Source: Pseudomonas sp. TH43 (GTDB lineage Bacteria; Pseudomonadota; Gammaproteobacteria; Pseudomonadales; Pseudomonadaceae). From it: a DNA stretch of 64,000 nucleotides. A model generated the notes under the pieces. The model ran no database searches. It was not told where the DNA came from and was given only the letters and a program-made list of their open reading frames with translations. Both the position numbers and the translations under genes were made by a program. Each line of letters starts with the position of its first letter. The stretch's first letter is position 1. This document shows, piece after piece, positions 9,289-17,418 of this stretch. The stretch lies in NCBI RefSeq assembly GCF_016650635.1, contig NZ_JAEKFI010000001.1, forward strand, positions 496,001 through 560,000, read 5' to 3'.

Positions 9289-10371
9289 TCAGGCAACAGC
9301 GGCGGTTTTTTCGGATTCGAGTTCGCGCACCAGCGGCAACACGCGCTTGCCGAAATACTCGACTTCTTCCTGAAAGTGCAGAAATCCCGCCAGCACCAGA
9401 TCCACGCCCACCGCTTTCAACGCGACGATTCGTTCGGCAATCTGCAACGGTGTGCCGATCAGGTTGGTCTTGAAGCCGTCGTTGTACTGAACCAGATCCT
9501 CGAACGTCGACTTCGCCCAATTACCTTCGCCCTCCGGTGAAGCCCGGCCCGCCTGTTTCGCGGCATCGCCAAACGCGTTCACCGCTTCCGGATCGGCCTG
9601 CTCGATGATCTGCGCCAACACCGCCCGCGCCTCTTCTTCGGTGTCCCGAGCGATGACAAACGCGTTGACGCCAATCTTCACCGAATGATTGTTCGCTGCA
9701 GCCTTCTGCCGAATGTCATCAACCTGCGCCTTGATTCCTTCGACGCTGTTGCCGTTGGTGAAATACCAATCCGACACTCGCGCCGCCATGTCCCGCGCCG
9801 CGCGGGAACTGCCGCCCTGAAAGATCTCCGGGCGCCCCAGCGGTTTCGGTTTCAAGCTGTAATTGTCGAAGCGGTAGAAGTCGCCGCGAAAGCTGAAGTT
9901 GTCCTGACTCCAGACACCGCGCAGCGAGCGAATGAACTCTTCGGAGCGGCGATAACGCTCATCGTGTTCCAGCCAGTGTTCGCCAATCGCCTGAAACTCG
10001 CCTTTGAACCAACCGCTGACGATATTCACCGCGATGCGCCCGTTGGTGAGCTGATCGATCGTAGCCAGTTGCTTGGCGGCCAGCGCTGGTTGCCAGGGGC
10101 CGGGCAAAATCGCCGCGATGACTTTGAGTGTGTCGGTGGCAGCCAGCAAGGCATGGCTGAACGCGACCGACTCATGCTGGAACTCGGCCCCATAACCGGC
10201 AGTGAAGCGGATCTGCGTCAGCGCGTATTCAAACCCGGCAGCTTCGGCGAGTTGCGCCAGTTTACGGTTGTAGTCGATACCCCAATCGGTGCGTTGTTCG
10301 ATCTTGCTGACCACCAGTCCTCCGCTGACGTTTGGCACCCAGTAGGCAAATTTCACGGCTTGCTGACTCAT
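9289..10371 (-). CDS. sfnG: Dimethylsulfone monooxygenase SfnG (FMNH2-dependent)
   Basis: Protein of 360 residues of the bacterial luciferase-like flavin monooxygenase family. It begins MSQQAVKFAYWVPNVSGGLV and contains the SfnG-like segments YALTQIRFTAGYGAEFQHES, NGRIAVNIVSGWFKGEF and FQGGSSRAARDMAA. SfnG converts dimethylsulfone to methanesulfinate with reduced FMN, letting the cell scavenge sulfur. The start at 10371 gives the family N terminus; the long open frame upstream is spurious because it crosses a REP element and an opposite gene. A sigma-54 promoter lies 40-55 bases upstream, as expected for SfnR control. No flavin reductase or SfnR gene is nearby. Confidence 0.88.
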   Translation of the reverse strand: MSQQAVKFAYWVPNVSGGLVVSKIEQRTDWGIDYNRKLAQLAEAAGFEYALTQIRFTAGYGAEFQHESVAFSHALLAATDTLKVIAAILPGPWQPALAAKQLATIDQLTNGRIAVNIVSGWFKGEFQAIGEHWLEHDERYRRSEEFIRSLRGVWSQDNFSFRGDFYRFDNYSLKPKPLGRPEIFQGGSSRAARDMAARVSDWYFTNGNSVEGIKAQVDDIRQKAAANNHSVKIGVNAFVIARDTEEEARAVLAQIIEQADPEAVNAFGDAAKQAGRASPEGEGNWAKSTFEDLVQYNDGFKTNLIGTPLQIAERIVALKAVGVDLVLAGFLHFQEEVEYFGKRVLPLVRELESEKTAAVA

Positions 10372-10410
10372 TGGCGTGTCCTCGGGACATTTGGGAGATG
10401 GGAGTGGTAG

Positions 10411-10426
10411 AGCAGCAAGCGTGCCA
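10411..10426 (-). promoter_or_regulatory. Sigma-54 (-24/-12) promoter of sfnG
   Basis: On the minus strand the sequence is TGGCACGCTTGCTGCT. It matches TGGCACG-N4-TTGCW with the GG and GC dinucleotides at the right spacing. The -12 element is about 40 bases from the sfnG start. Confidence 0.75.
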
Positions 10427-10525
10427 GCCTTGAAATGCCCGGTTTTGTTGGGCTTTTGCCTGGGAATGATGTTTTCAGGAAGGGTATTTGTTGATCGGGT
10501 GTTGGATCGGCAACAGTGGATGCTC

Positions 10526-10630
10526 CTGTAGGAGCAAAGCTTGCTCGCGAAGGCGTCACCCGACTCGCTGCAACCGCTGGATGTCAGGAAAACGGGAGGG
10601 CCTCTTCGCGGGCAAGCCTTGCGCCTACAG
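10526..10630. repeat. REP-type inverted repeat, GAGCAAGCTTGCTC class
   Basis: CTGTAGGAGCAAAGCTTGC with CGCGAAGG is mirrored by CCTCTTCGCGGGCAAGCC and GCGCCTACAG. It fills most of the 357-base gap between sfnG and the TSUP permease; the rest of that gap is the sigma-54 promoter region. Confidence 0.8.
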
Positions 10631-10728
10631 GCGATGGCGTCCGATGGGTCGCCGCAACAGCAGGAAATGAGTAACATGACCGCCCTCCCCGCAGCGATCA
10701 CCTGCGCCTTGCCGAATAAGCCGATTCC

Positions 10729-11508
10729 ATGCCTTTCGAACTCAGCGTTGACCTCACCACTCTGGCCATTCTGGCTGTTGTCGCTTTCATTGCCGGTTTC
10801 ATCGATGCCATCGCTGGCGGTGGCGGTCTGTTGACCACGCCTGCATTGCTGACGGCCGGCCTGCCGCCACATCTGGTGCTGGGCACCAACAAACTCAGTT
10901 CGACCTTCGGCTCGGCCACCGCCAGTTTCACCTTCTACCGGCGCAAGCTGTTCCATCCACGGCAGTGGGTGCACGCGATTGTCGGGACCCTGGTCGGTGC
11001 ACTGACGGGCGCCATCGTCGCCCATTACCTGCCCGCCGAATGGCTGAACAAGATGCTCCCGGTGATCGTCTTCGCCTGCGGTCTGTACCTGTTGTTCGGC
11101 GGTACGCCAAAAGCGCCGCTGGACAGCGACGCTCCGATCAAAAAGAAATGGCAATCGACCCAGGGCTTCAGCCTCGGTTTCTACGATGGCGTGGCCGGGC
11201 CTGGCACCGGCGCGTTCTGGACGGTGAGCAGCTTGCTGCTCTACCCGATCGATCTGGTCAAGGCCAGCGGCGTCGCGCGCAGCATGAACTTCGTCAGCAA
11301 CATTGCGGCGCTGTCGGTGTTCGTGTTTTCCGGGCAAGTGGACTGGATCATCGGCCTGAGCATGGGCCTGTCGGTGATGGTCGGCGCTTTCTTTGGCGCG
11401 CGCACCGCGATCAGCGGTGGCGCCAAGTTCATTCGCCCGGTGTTCATCACCGTGGTGCTGGGTTTGACCGTGCGCCTAGCCTGGCAGCACTGGTTCAGCG
11501 TGGCCTAA
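10729..11508 (+). CDS. TSUP family (TauE/SafE, YfcA-like) membrane permease
   Basis: Protein of 259 residues with about eight hydrophobic segments. It carries the TSUP signature [23 protein letters not shown] near the N terminus and the matching second half-repeat [21 protein letters not shown]. The family moves sulfite, sulfonates or other small organosulfur anions; which one is unknown here. It is divergent from sfnG, a sulfur-scavenging enzyme, which is suggestive only. Its last 33 bases overlap the convergent nudC gene. Confidence 0.87.
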   Translation: MPFELSVDLTTLAILAVVAFIAGFIDAIAGGGGLLTTPALLTAGLPPHLVLGTNKLSSTFGSATASFTFYRRKLFHPRQWVHAIVGTLVGALTGAIVAHYLPAEWLNKMLPVIVFACGLYLLFGGTPKAPLDSDAPIKKKWQSTQGFSLGFYDGVAGPGTGAFWTVSSLLLYPIDLVKASGVARSMNFVSNIAALSVFVFSGQVDWIIGLSMGLSVMVGAFFGARTAISGGAKFIRPVFITVVLGLTVRLAWQHWFSVA

Positions 11509-12306
11509 GCGCCGCGCAACGTAGACGTCGATCAGGTAACGGGCAATCGACTTTGACGCCGGCAACGGCGGCAGGTCGTGCACGTTGAACCACTGGGCGT
11601 CTTCGATCTCGTCTTCCTGACAGATGATTTCGCCGCCAGCATATTCGGCATGGAAGCCGAGCATCATCGAATGCGGGAACGGCCAGCACTGGCTGCCCAG
11701 GTACTGAATATTCTTCACCTCGATGCTGACTTCCTCGCGCACCTCGCGAATCAGGCAATCCTCCGCCGACTCGCCCGGCTCGGCAAAACCGGCCAGCGTA
11801 CTGTAGACCCCGGTGACGAAACGCGGTGAGCGCGCCAACAGGATCTCGTCGCCACGGGTGATGAGCACGATCATGCTCGGCGAAATCCGCGGATAGCTGC
11901 GCATATCACACGGCTGACAATACATCGCGCGCTCACGCGGCACCTGCGTCATCGCCTGCCCGCAATTACCGCAGAAACGGTGTTCGCGGGCCCAGGTGCC
12001 GATCTGTGCGGCGTACCCCAAGACTTTGTAAAGGGTGTGATCGCCGTCGAGCATGAACGCCCGCAGACCTTTCCAGTTACAACCCGACACCTCACTGACG
12101 CTGCGCAATTCCAGCAGGTACACCGGCTCGCCATCGAGATGGCCGATGCCGTGCTCGGCGAGGATCGACAAGTCCTGACGTTTAAGCCATTCCCGTGGGA
12201 ACAGCGCGCCGTTGTCATCGAACAGAAAGCCTTCGGGGCTACGCGCCACGGCCCAGCCGCCGGGTTGATCAGTGTCCAGTACTGCAGTGGTCCAGCGAGA
12301 TGTCAT
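11476..12306 (-). CDS. nudC: NADH pyrophosphatase / NAD-capped RNA hydrolase NudC
   Basis: Protein of 276 residues. A zinc ribbon uses C112, C115, C130 and C133 (FCGNCG, YCQPC). The Nudix box follows at 173-195: [21 protein letters not shown]. The NADH-specific motif appears as SQCWPFPHS, where the textbook form is SQPWPFPxS. The enzyme hydrolyses NADH to NMNH and AMP and removes NAD caps from RNA. It lies 6 bases after the enoyl-CoA hydratase-like gene, so the two are probably co-transcribed. Its 3' end overlaps the convergent TSUP gene by 33 bases. Confidence 0.93.
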   Translation of the reverse strand: MTSRWTTAVLDTDQPGGWAVARSPEGFLFDDNGALFPREWLKRQDLSILAEHGIGHLDGEPVYLLELRSVSEVSGCNWKGLRAFMLDGDHTLYKVLGYAAQIGTWAREHRFCGNCGQAMTQVPRERAMYCQPCDMRSYPRISPSMIVLITRGDEILLARSPRFVTGVYSTLAGFAEPGESAEDCLIREVREEVSIEVKNIQYLGSQCWPFPHSMMLGFHAEYAGGEIICQEDEIEDAQWFNVHDLPPLPASKSIARYLIDVYVARRLGHAEPVLPG

Positions 12307-12312
12307 GGTTTC

Positions 12313-13125
12313 TCAATCCAGAAATTCAGGTTTCTGTTTGCTCATATGGGCGGCCATGGCCACGCGCAAATCGGTGGATTGCAACATGGCGGCGTTCCAG
12401 GTGGCAACGTATTCGAGACCGTCGTCGATGCGATGGTCGCGCATGTAGCTGATCATTTCCTTGGTACCGGTGACCGCGATCGGCGATTTCGAGGCGATGT
12501 CGCGGGCAATGTCGATCACGCCTTCTAGCAGCGCTTCTTTATCGCTGTAAACGCGATTGACCAAGCCGATGCTGCGAGCCTCTTCGGCACCGAAGGTGCG
12601 ACCGGTGTAAGCCAGTTCACGCAGCATGCCGTCTCCGATGATTCGCGGCAACCGTTGCAAAGTGCCAACATCGGCGGCCATGCCGATATCGATTTCCTTG
12701 ATCGAGAATTGTGCGTCTTCGGCCGCGTAACGCATGTCGCAGGCGGCGATCAGATCGATTGCACCACCGAGGCAATAGCCCTGAATGGCCGCAAGCACCG
12801 GTTTACGGCAGTTGTCGACGGCATTGAAAGACGCTTGCAAGGTGAGGATCTTGCGGCGCAGCAGTCGCGCATTGCGGCCGACATCCTTGCCCAGTTCATT
12901 GGCGACGCCAGCGAGCATCATCAGATCGATGCCCGAGGAAAAATGTTTACCGTTGCCGCTGAGCACCACTACGCGAACTTCATCGGTGTCGTCGATCCAC
13001 TGGAAAATCTCGACGATCTCGCTCCAGAACGCCGCGTTCATCGAATTGATTTTTTCCGGGCGATTGATCTGCACATGGGCGATGTTATCGGCCAGTTCGA
13101 CGCTGAACGCGGAGTATTGAGTCAT
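12313..13125 (-). CDS. Crotonase-family enzyme, probable delta(3,5)-delta(2,4)-dienoyl-CoA isomerase
   Basis: Protein of 270 residues of the enoyl-CoA hydratase/isomerase superfamily. Oxyanion-hole segments are KHFSSGIDLMML and IQGYCLGGAIDLIAACDMRYA. The active-site region DAQFSIKEIDIGMAADVGTLQRLP has the acidic residues typical of mammalian ECH1-type dienoyl-CoA isomerases (Glu in IKEID, Asp in AADVG) rather than the hydratase pair. The enzyme would shift double bonds in odd-position unsaturated fatty acyl-CoAs during beta-oxidation. nudC follows 6 bases downstream. Confidence 0.85.
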   Translation of the reverse strand: MTQYSAFSVELADNIAHVQINRPEKINSMNAAFWSEIVEIFQWIDDTDEVRVVVLSGNGKHFSSGIDLMMLAGVANELGKDVGRNARLLRRKILTLQASFNAVDNCRKPVLAAIQGYCLGGAIDLIAACDMRYAAEDAQFSIKEIDIGMAADVGTLQRLPRIIGDGMLRELAYTGRTFGAEEARSIGLVNRVYSDKEALLEGVIDIARDIASKSPIAVTGTKEMISYMRDHRIDDGLEYVATWNAAMLQSTDLRVAMAAHMSKQKPEFLD

Positions 13126-13216
13126 GGCAGTGATCCTTTACCGGGCTGAAAATGAGGCCCGAACTATACCAAGGCACCACGATGGCGGTTCGGCCAAATG
13201 CGGGACTATCACACTC

Positions 13217-13308
13217 CCCCCGTAGGAGCTGCCGCAGGCTGCGTCCTTTGATTGTCATTTTTAAAAGACCCGATCAAAAGATCGCCGCCTGCGGCAGCTC
13301 CTACGGGG
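13217..13308. repeat. REP-type palindrome, GTAGGAGCTGCC class, overlapping a gene end
   Basis: CCCCGTAGGAGCTGCCGC is mirrored by GCGGCAGCTCCTACGGGG, with TTTGATTG/CGATCAAAAGATCG inside. The right arm supplies the last two codons and stop of the methyltransferase gene. Confidence 0.88.
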
Positions 13309-14071
13309 ATTTTTGCGTGACGAAGGCTGCAGTTTCGTAAGGGACCGTGAGCACATCCTTGCCGCGCAATTCAGGCTCGGACGCAATCAACGCACGAATC
13401 TGCTCATCAATCTTCGCCCGCTGTGCCTCCGGCAGTGCCGCAATAAAACTGGTCGAGCGCACCCGATTGAAAATCACATCCTCGGGCGAGCCGGTATGGC
13501 CGTTGTGAAACTGCTGCAATTGCAATGGGCCGAATCGCGGATGGGGGAACGCCTTGCGCCATTCGCCGGTGTAGTAACGCGGCGTGTCCCCCTCCAGCGC
13601 ATTGACGATGGCATCGAGCTTAGGCACCCAGCTCACCTGGGTATCACGCAGGTTCCAGATCAGTCCAAGCTTGCCACCAGGCTTGAGCACCCGGGCAATT
13701 TCGGTCAACGCCGCTTCACTGGCAAACCAGTGAAACGCCTGGGCGCAGACCACCACATCGACCGACGCGTCCGGTAACGGCAGATCCGTTGCGGTACCGC
13801 TGACGGCCAGCACCTCAGGCCAGGCCTCGGACAGTTTCTCCAGCATTTGCGGCACCGGTTCGACAGCAATCACCTGCGCGCCCGTTGCCAGCAATCGTCC
13901 GGTGAACTTGCCGGTGCCCGCGCCAAGATCAATCACGGTTTTGTGACTGTCCAGCCCCAACGTAGCGGTCAGCCAGCCACTGACTTGCGGCGGATAGTCC
14001 GGTCGTCCTTTGACATAGGTGTCGGCGACGGTCTTGTAGCCGGCAGCTGAATGGTGAAGCTGTTCGTTCAT
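13301..14071 (-). CDS. Class I SAM-dependent methyltransferase
   Basis: Protein of 256 residues with a methyltransferase 11/25-like Rossmann domain. Motif I is VIDLGAGTGKFTGRLL (residues ~46-61), motif II is VIAVEPVPQM, motif III is DLPLPDASVDVVVCAQAFHWF, and a VLKPGGKLGLIWN strand follows. The acceptor substrate is unknown; the family includes enzymes for ubiquinone and small metabolites as well as many uncharacterised members. No signal peptide. The C terminus (TQKSP) runs into a REP palindrome that provides the stop codon. It stands alone. Confidence 0.85.
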   Translation of the reverse strand: MNEQLHHSAAGYKTVADTYVKGRPDYPPQVSGWLTATLGLDSHKTVIDLGAGTGKFTGRLLATGAQVIAVEPVPQMLEKLSEAWPEVLAVSGTATDLPLPDASVDVVVCAQAFHWFASEAALTEIARVLKPGGKLGLIWNLRDTQVSWVPKLDAIVNALEGDTPRYYTGEWRKAFPHPRFGPLQLQQFHNGHTGSPEDVIFNRVRSTSFIAALPEAQRAKIDEQIRALIASEPELRGKDVLTVPYETAAFVTQKSP

Positions 14072-14224
14072 GGCAGTTTCCCCTTATGGCAAAGCATCGG
14101 ATCGACGGCGGACGCTCACGAGCATAGCGCTTGAATTTACCGAGACGTTGAACAGTCACTGACAATGCAATGAATAAAATTTCACCCTCGGGTGTTAACC
14201 GTACATTGCCCAAGAGGATGACCC

Positions 14225-14785
14225 ATGAGCGTTACGACCACTGATTTGCCCGTCCGTTACGACCGACTGACCATGGCCCTGCACTGGCTGACTGCCGCGC
14301 TGGTCATCGGCCTGTTTGCCTGTGCCCAGATCTGGGAGCAATTGCCCAAGGGCACGCCACTGCGCAAGGAGCTGCAGGCATTGCACATCTCCTGCGGCAT
14401 CTTGTTGGCCGTCATTGTTGTCACCCGGGTGCTCTGGCGTTTGTTCAAGGGGCGGCGGTTACCGCCGGCCAATCAGGGCGCATTGAACATTCTGGCGAAA
14501 ACCGCACACCTGGCGCTGTACGCGCTGCTGTTGAGCCAGATCGTGCTGGGTTTTTTCCTGCGCTGGGCCCAGGCCGAACCTTTCAACTTCTTCGGGCTGT
14601 TTGAGGTCCCAACGTTGATTGCCTTCGATAAAAGCATGAAGTCGGTATTTGGCGGCCTGCATGAACAAGTGGCGTGGGCCATCATCATCCTTGCGTCTTT
14701 GCACGCCATCGTGGCGCTGGTGCATCACTACGGCCTGCGCGACAACACCTTGCGCCGCATGTTGCCGGGACGTGTTTCCAACTGA
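14225..14785 (+). CDS. Cytochrome b561 family membrane protein
   Basis: Protein of 186 residues with four hydrophobic helices. Histidines expected to bind heme b are in ALHWLTAAL, ALHISCGILL, LHEQVAWAI and LHAIVALVHHY. Members carry electrons from quinol to periplasmic or membrane partners, for example in superoxide oxidation. It is the first of a compact set: a periplasmic TPR protein starts 29 bases later, followed by an ECF sigma factor and its anti-sigma factor. A shared role in redox stress is plausible but inferred from context. Confidence 0.9.
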   Translation: MSVTTTDLPVRYDRLTMALHWLTAALVIGLFACAQIWEQLPKGTPLRKELQALHISCGILLAVIVVTRVLWRLFKGRRLPPANQGALNILAKTAHLALYALLLSQIVLGFFLRWAQAEPFNFFGLFEVPTLIAFDKSMKSVFGGLHEQVAWAIIILASLHAIVALVHHYGLRDNTLRRMLPGRVSN

Positions 14786-14814
14786 CGCGACACTTTCTCA
14801 CTGGAGCCTTGCCC

Positions 14815-15348
14815 ATGACTATCCGTTCCGTTATGTTCGCCGCCCCGTTGCTGCTGGCGGCTGCCATGTCCAGTCATCTGGCCTTCGCCAATGGTGACGA
14901 AGACGAGCCGGTGCAGAAGCCTGAATGCCCGAAAGGCCAGGTCTGGGACAGCAAAACGCAAAAATGCGTATTGCAGACCAGCAGCCTGTTGCCCGATGCC
15001 GATCGCACCGATTACGCCTATCGTCTGGCCAAGGCCGGCCGCTACGAGGAAGCATTGGCGTTGCTCGACACGCTGCAACAGCCGAACACCGCCAAGGCGC
15101 TGAATTATCGCGGGTACGCCACGCGCAAACTCGGGCGTACCGACGAAGGCATCAGCTATTACCTGCAATCGGTGAAACTCGACCCGCAGTACGCACAAGT
15201 GCGCGAATACCTCGGCGAAGCCTATGTGATCAAAGGCCGCGTCGACCTGGCGCAAGAACAGTTGCAGCAGATCCAGTCGATTTGCGGCACGGCGTGCGAG
15301 GAATACCAGGACCTGGCGCAAGCCATTAACGACTCATCGAAAACCTGA
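14815..15348 (+). CDS. Secreted TPR-repeat protein
   Basis: Protein of 177 residues. It has a signal peptide ending near SHLAFA-NG, then an acidic stretch DEDEPVQ and a KPECPKGQVWDSKTQKCVL cysteine motif, followed by two or three tetratricopeptide repeats (YAYRLAKAGRYEEALALLD; ALNYRGYATRKLGRTDEGISYYLQ; AQVREYLGEAYVIKGRVDLAQ). Such proteins mediate protein contacts in the periplasm. Its stop codon at 15346 is in the same frame as the sigma factor gene that follows, only six codons before that gene's probable start. Confidence 0.85.
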   Translation: MTIRSVMFAAPLLLAAAMSSHLAFANGDEDEPVQKPECPKGQVWDSKTQKCVLQTSSLLPDADRTDYAYRLAKAGRYEEALALLDTLQQPNTAKALNYRGYATRKLGRTDEGISYYLQSVKLDPQYAQVREYLGEAYVIKGRVDLAQEQLQQIQSICGTACEEYQDLAQAINDSSKT

Positions 15349-15366
15349 CCATCAAGAGTAGAGGCC

Positions 15367-15897
15367 ATCATCGTCAGCGATCAGGCATTCAGAACGGAAC
15401 TCGGACAGCATCTGGCGCGATTGTGGCGCTACGGTCTGCTGCTGTCGCGCAATCGGCATGTCGCCGAGGATCTGGTGCAGGCGACGTGTGTGCGGGCGCT
15501 GGAGCGTTCTGCCCAGTACATCGCCGGCACACGCATGGACCGCTGGCTGCTGAGCATCCTGCATTCGATCTGGCTCAATGAAGTGCGCGCGCGGCGCGTG
15601 CGTCAGGGCGCAGGTCAGGTCGATGCCGACGGCCAACTGGCATTCGATGGCGAATACGCCGCGCAGACCCATGTGTTGGCCGCGCAAGTGATTCGCCGCG
15701 TCGATGCCCTGCCCGAGACCCAGCGTGAAACGGTGTACCTGGCCTATGTCGAAGGCCTGTCATACCGCGAAGTCGCCGAGATCCTGCAAGTGCCGATCGG
15801 CACGGTGATGAGCCGTCTGGCCACCGCCCGCCTGAAACTCGCCGAATACCCGCCGCTGCAAGCGGTGCCGAAAACCACCGAAGGAGACCGGTCATGA
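15367..15897 (+). CDS. ECF-type RNA polymerase sigma factor, start codon uncertain
   Basis: About 176 residues. Region 2 is RLWRYGLLLSRNRHVAEDLVQATCVRALE and region 4 is PETQRETVYLAYVEGLSYREVAEILQVPIGTVMSRLATARLKL. No ATG, GTG or TTG occurs in frame between the upstream TGA (15346) and a TTG at 15421. That TTG would remove the first half of the region 2.1 helix and has no clear ribosome binding site. The codon ATC at 15367 (then ATC GTC AGC GAT CAG) stands where the family begins with Met, with AAGAG 8 bases before it, so I placed the start there. The anti-sigma gene overlaps the end by 4 bases (ATGA). Confidence 0.78.
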   Translation: MIVSDQAFRTELGQHLARLWRYGLLLSRNRHVAEDLVQATCVRALERSAQYIAGTRMDRWLLSILHSIWLNEVRARRVRQGAGQVDADGQLAFDGEYAAQTHVLAAQVIRRVDALPETQRETVYLAYVEGLSYREVAEILQVPIGTVMSRLATARLKLAEYPPLQAVPKTTEGDRS

Positions 15898-16652
15898 ACA
15901 CACCTTCGGATGAACAACTGGTCGCCTACCTGGACGATGAACTAGACCGCGAACAGCGTAGCCAACTGGACAGCGACATCGCCGACGATCCGCTGCTCAG
16001 CCTGCGCGTGCAGTGGTTGAGCCGCAGCAATCTGCCGTACAAAGCCGCCTACGATGAATTGGCGCAGCAGGCGCCGCTGGAACGCTTGCAGGCTCGCCTC
16101 GACGGTATTCCGGCGCCGGAGACTCCGGGGCTGAGCCGGCGCTGGTTTATCGGCGCGGCGGCCGCGACTCTGGTGGCTGGCGGCGTCCTGGCTGATCGGT
16201 TGTTCCTCGGCTGGCAAGCGCAGCAAGACCACAGCTGGCGCGAGCTGGTCGGCGATTACATGGCACTTTACGTCCCACAGACGCTTGATCATCTGCCGGC
16301 TGACGAGGCGAACCAGCGCGCGCAGTTGCGTACGGTCGACGCGCGGCTCGGCCTGAGTTTGTCGCCGGCAACGCTGAAACTGCCCGGCGCCGAGCTCAAG
16401 CGCGCGCAAATGCTCGAATACGACGGCGTGCCGATCGCGCAAATAACCTATCTCGATGCCAAACATGGCCCCATGGCCCTGTGCGTCACCCGTTCCAACA
16501 GCGGCAGTCAGCCGTTGGCTCACGAACGGCGGCATGCCATGAATGTGGTGTATTGGACCGAGCGCGAGCACGCGTGGATGCTGATCGGGCACAACCCGGC
16601 GTCGGAGCTTGAGGGCCTGGCCAAGCATTTGATCGAACGATTTAGCGCATGA
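15894..16652 (+). CDS. Anti-sigma factor, single-pass membrane protein
   Basis: Protein of 252 residues that begins inside the sigma factor gene, an overlap typical of sigma/anti-sigma pairs. The N-terminal sigma-binding domain reads DEQLVAYLDDELDREQRSQLDSDIADDPLL. It lacks the zinc-binding His-Cys motif of ZAS domains. One membrane segment lies at about residues 83-103 (RRWFIGAAAATLVAGGVLAD), followed by a periplasmic domain. It should hold the ECF sigma factor at the membrane until a signal arrives; the signal is not evident. The twin Arg before the membrane segment is more likely a stop-transfer flank than a Tat signal. Confidence 0.87.
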   Translation: MNTPSDEQLVAYLDDELDREQRSQLDSDIADDPLLSLRVQWLSRSNLPYKAAYDELAQQAPLERLQARLDGIPAPETPGLSRRWFIGAAAATLVAGGVLADRLFLGWQAQQDHSWRELVGDYMALYVPQTLDHLPADEANQRAQLRTVDARLGLSLSPATLKLPGAELKRAQMLEYDGVPIAQITYLDAKHGPMALCVTRSNSGSQPLAHERRHAMNVVYWTEREHAWMLIGHNPASELEGLAKHLIERFSA

Positions 16653-16701
16653 CGGCCGCTGCCACTATCCTGTGCGGGTGATTATCCAAGGAGGAACACC
16701 G

Positions 16702-17328
16702 ATGCAGATTTCACCACGCAGCGCTCTGTTGGTCATCGACGTGCAGAACGACTTCACTCCTGGCGGACAGTTGGCCGTACCTGAAGGCGATCAGATCGTC
16801 GCGCTGATTAACCGTCTCGCCGGCCACTTCAAGCAGGTCATCATTGCCCAGGACTGGCACCCTGCCGGTCATGCTTCGTTCGCCTCCAGCCATCCCGGGC
16901 GCAAGCCTTACGATGTGATTGAGTTGCCCTACGGCCAACAGACGCTGTGGCCGGATCATTGCGTGCGCGCCACGCCCGGCGCCGAGTTCCATCCAGAGCT
17001 GGATCTGCCCCACGCGCAACTGGTGATCCGCAAAGGCTGCAACCCGGACATCGACAGTTATTCGGCGTTTCTCGAAGCTGACCGCACGACGACGACGGGG
17101 CTCGCCGGTTATCTCAAGGAGCGTGGCATCGACACGGTTTATATGGTCGGACTGGCGCTGGATTTCTGCGTGATGTTTTCTGCGCTGGATGCACGCACGG
17201 CGGGGTTCAACGCATTTGTCGTGCTGGACGCCTGCCGGGCGATTGATCTGCAGGGATCGCTGGCAGCTGCAATCGAGCGGATGCAACTCGCCGGGGTCGG
17301 CCTGATCCAGTCAAACGACCTCGTCTAA
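16702..17328 (+). CDS. pncA: Nicotinamidase PncA
   Basis: Protein of 208 residues of the isochorismatase-like hydrolase family. It deamidates nicotinamide to nicotinate in NAD salvage. The catalytic triad is visible as D13 (VIDVQNDF), K111 (IRKGCNPD) and C156 (ALDFCVMF), the last two at the same numbers as in E. coli PncA. The metal site is D51 and H53 (QDWHPAGH) with H86 region residues (PDHCV). The start at 16702 is preceded by AAGGAGG at a good distance. It is a single gene with a REP palindrome directly after it. Confidence 0.93.
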   Translation: MQISPRSALLVIDVQNDFTPGGQLAVPEGDQIVALINRLAGHFKQVIIAQDWHPAGHASFASSHPGRKPYDVIELPYGQQTLWPDHCVRATPGAEFHPELDLPHAQLVIRKGCNPDIDSYSAFLEADRTTTTGLAGYLKERGIDTVYMVGLALDFCVMFSALDARTAGFNAFVVLDACRAIDLQGSLAAAIERMQLAGVGLIQSNDLV

Positions 17329-17334
17329 CCCCTG

Positions 17335-17412
17335 TAGGAGCTGCCGCAGGCTGCGATCTTTTGATGTTGTTTTTTTAACATCAAGAGATCGCAGCCTGCG
17401 GCAGCTCCTACA
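17335..17412. repeat. REP-type palindrome, GTAGGAGCTGCC class
   Basis: TGTAGGAGCTGCCGCAGGCT and its exact complement enclose GATCTTTTGATGTT/AACATCAAGAGATC. This is one of the most complete copies. It sits between the convergent pncA and sensor kinase genes. Confidence 0.92.
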
Positions 17413-17418
17413 TTGGTT

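Noticed and set aside
10372..11337. Upstream extension of sfnG to a 682-residue frame
   Set aside because: The extension crosses a REP element and the opposite TSUP gene, and the sigma-54 promoter lies within it. The family N terminus is at 10371.
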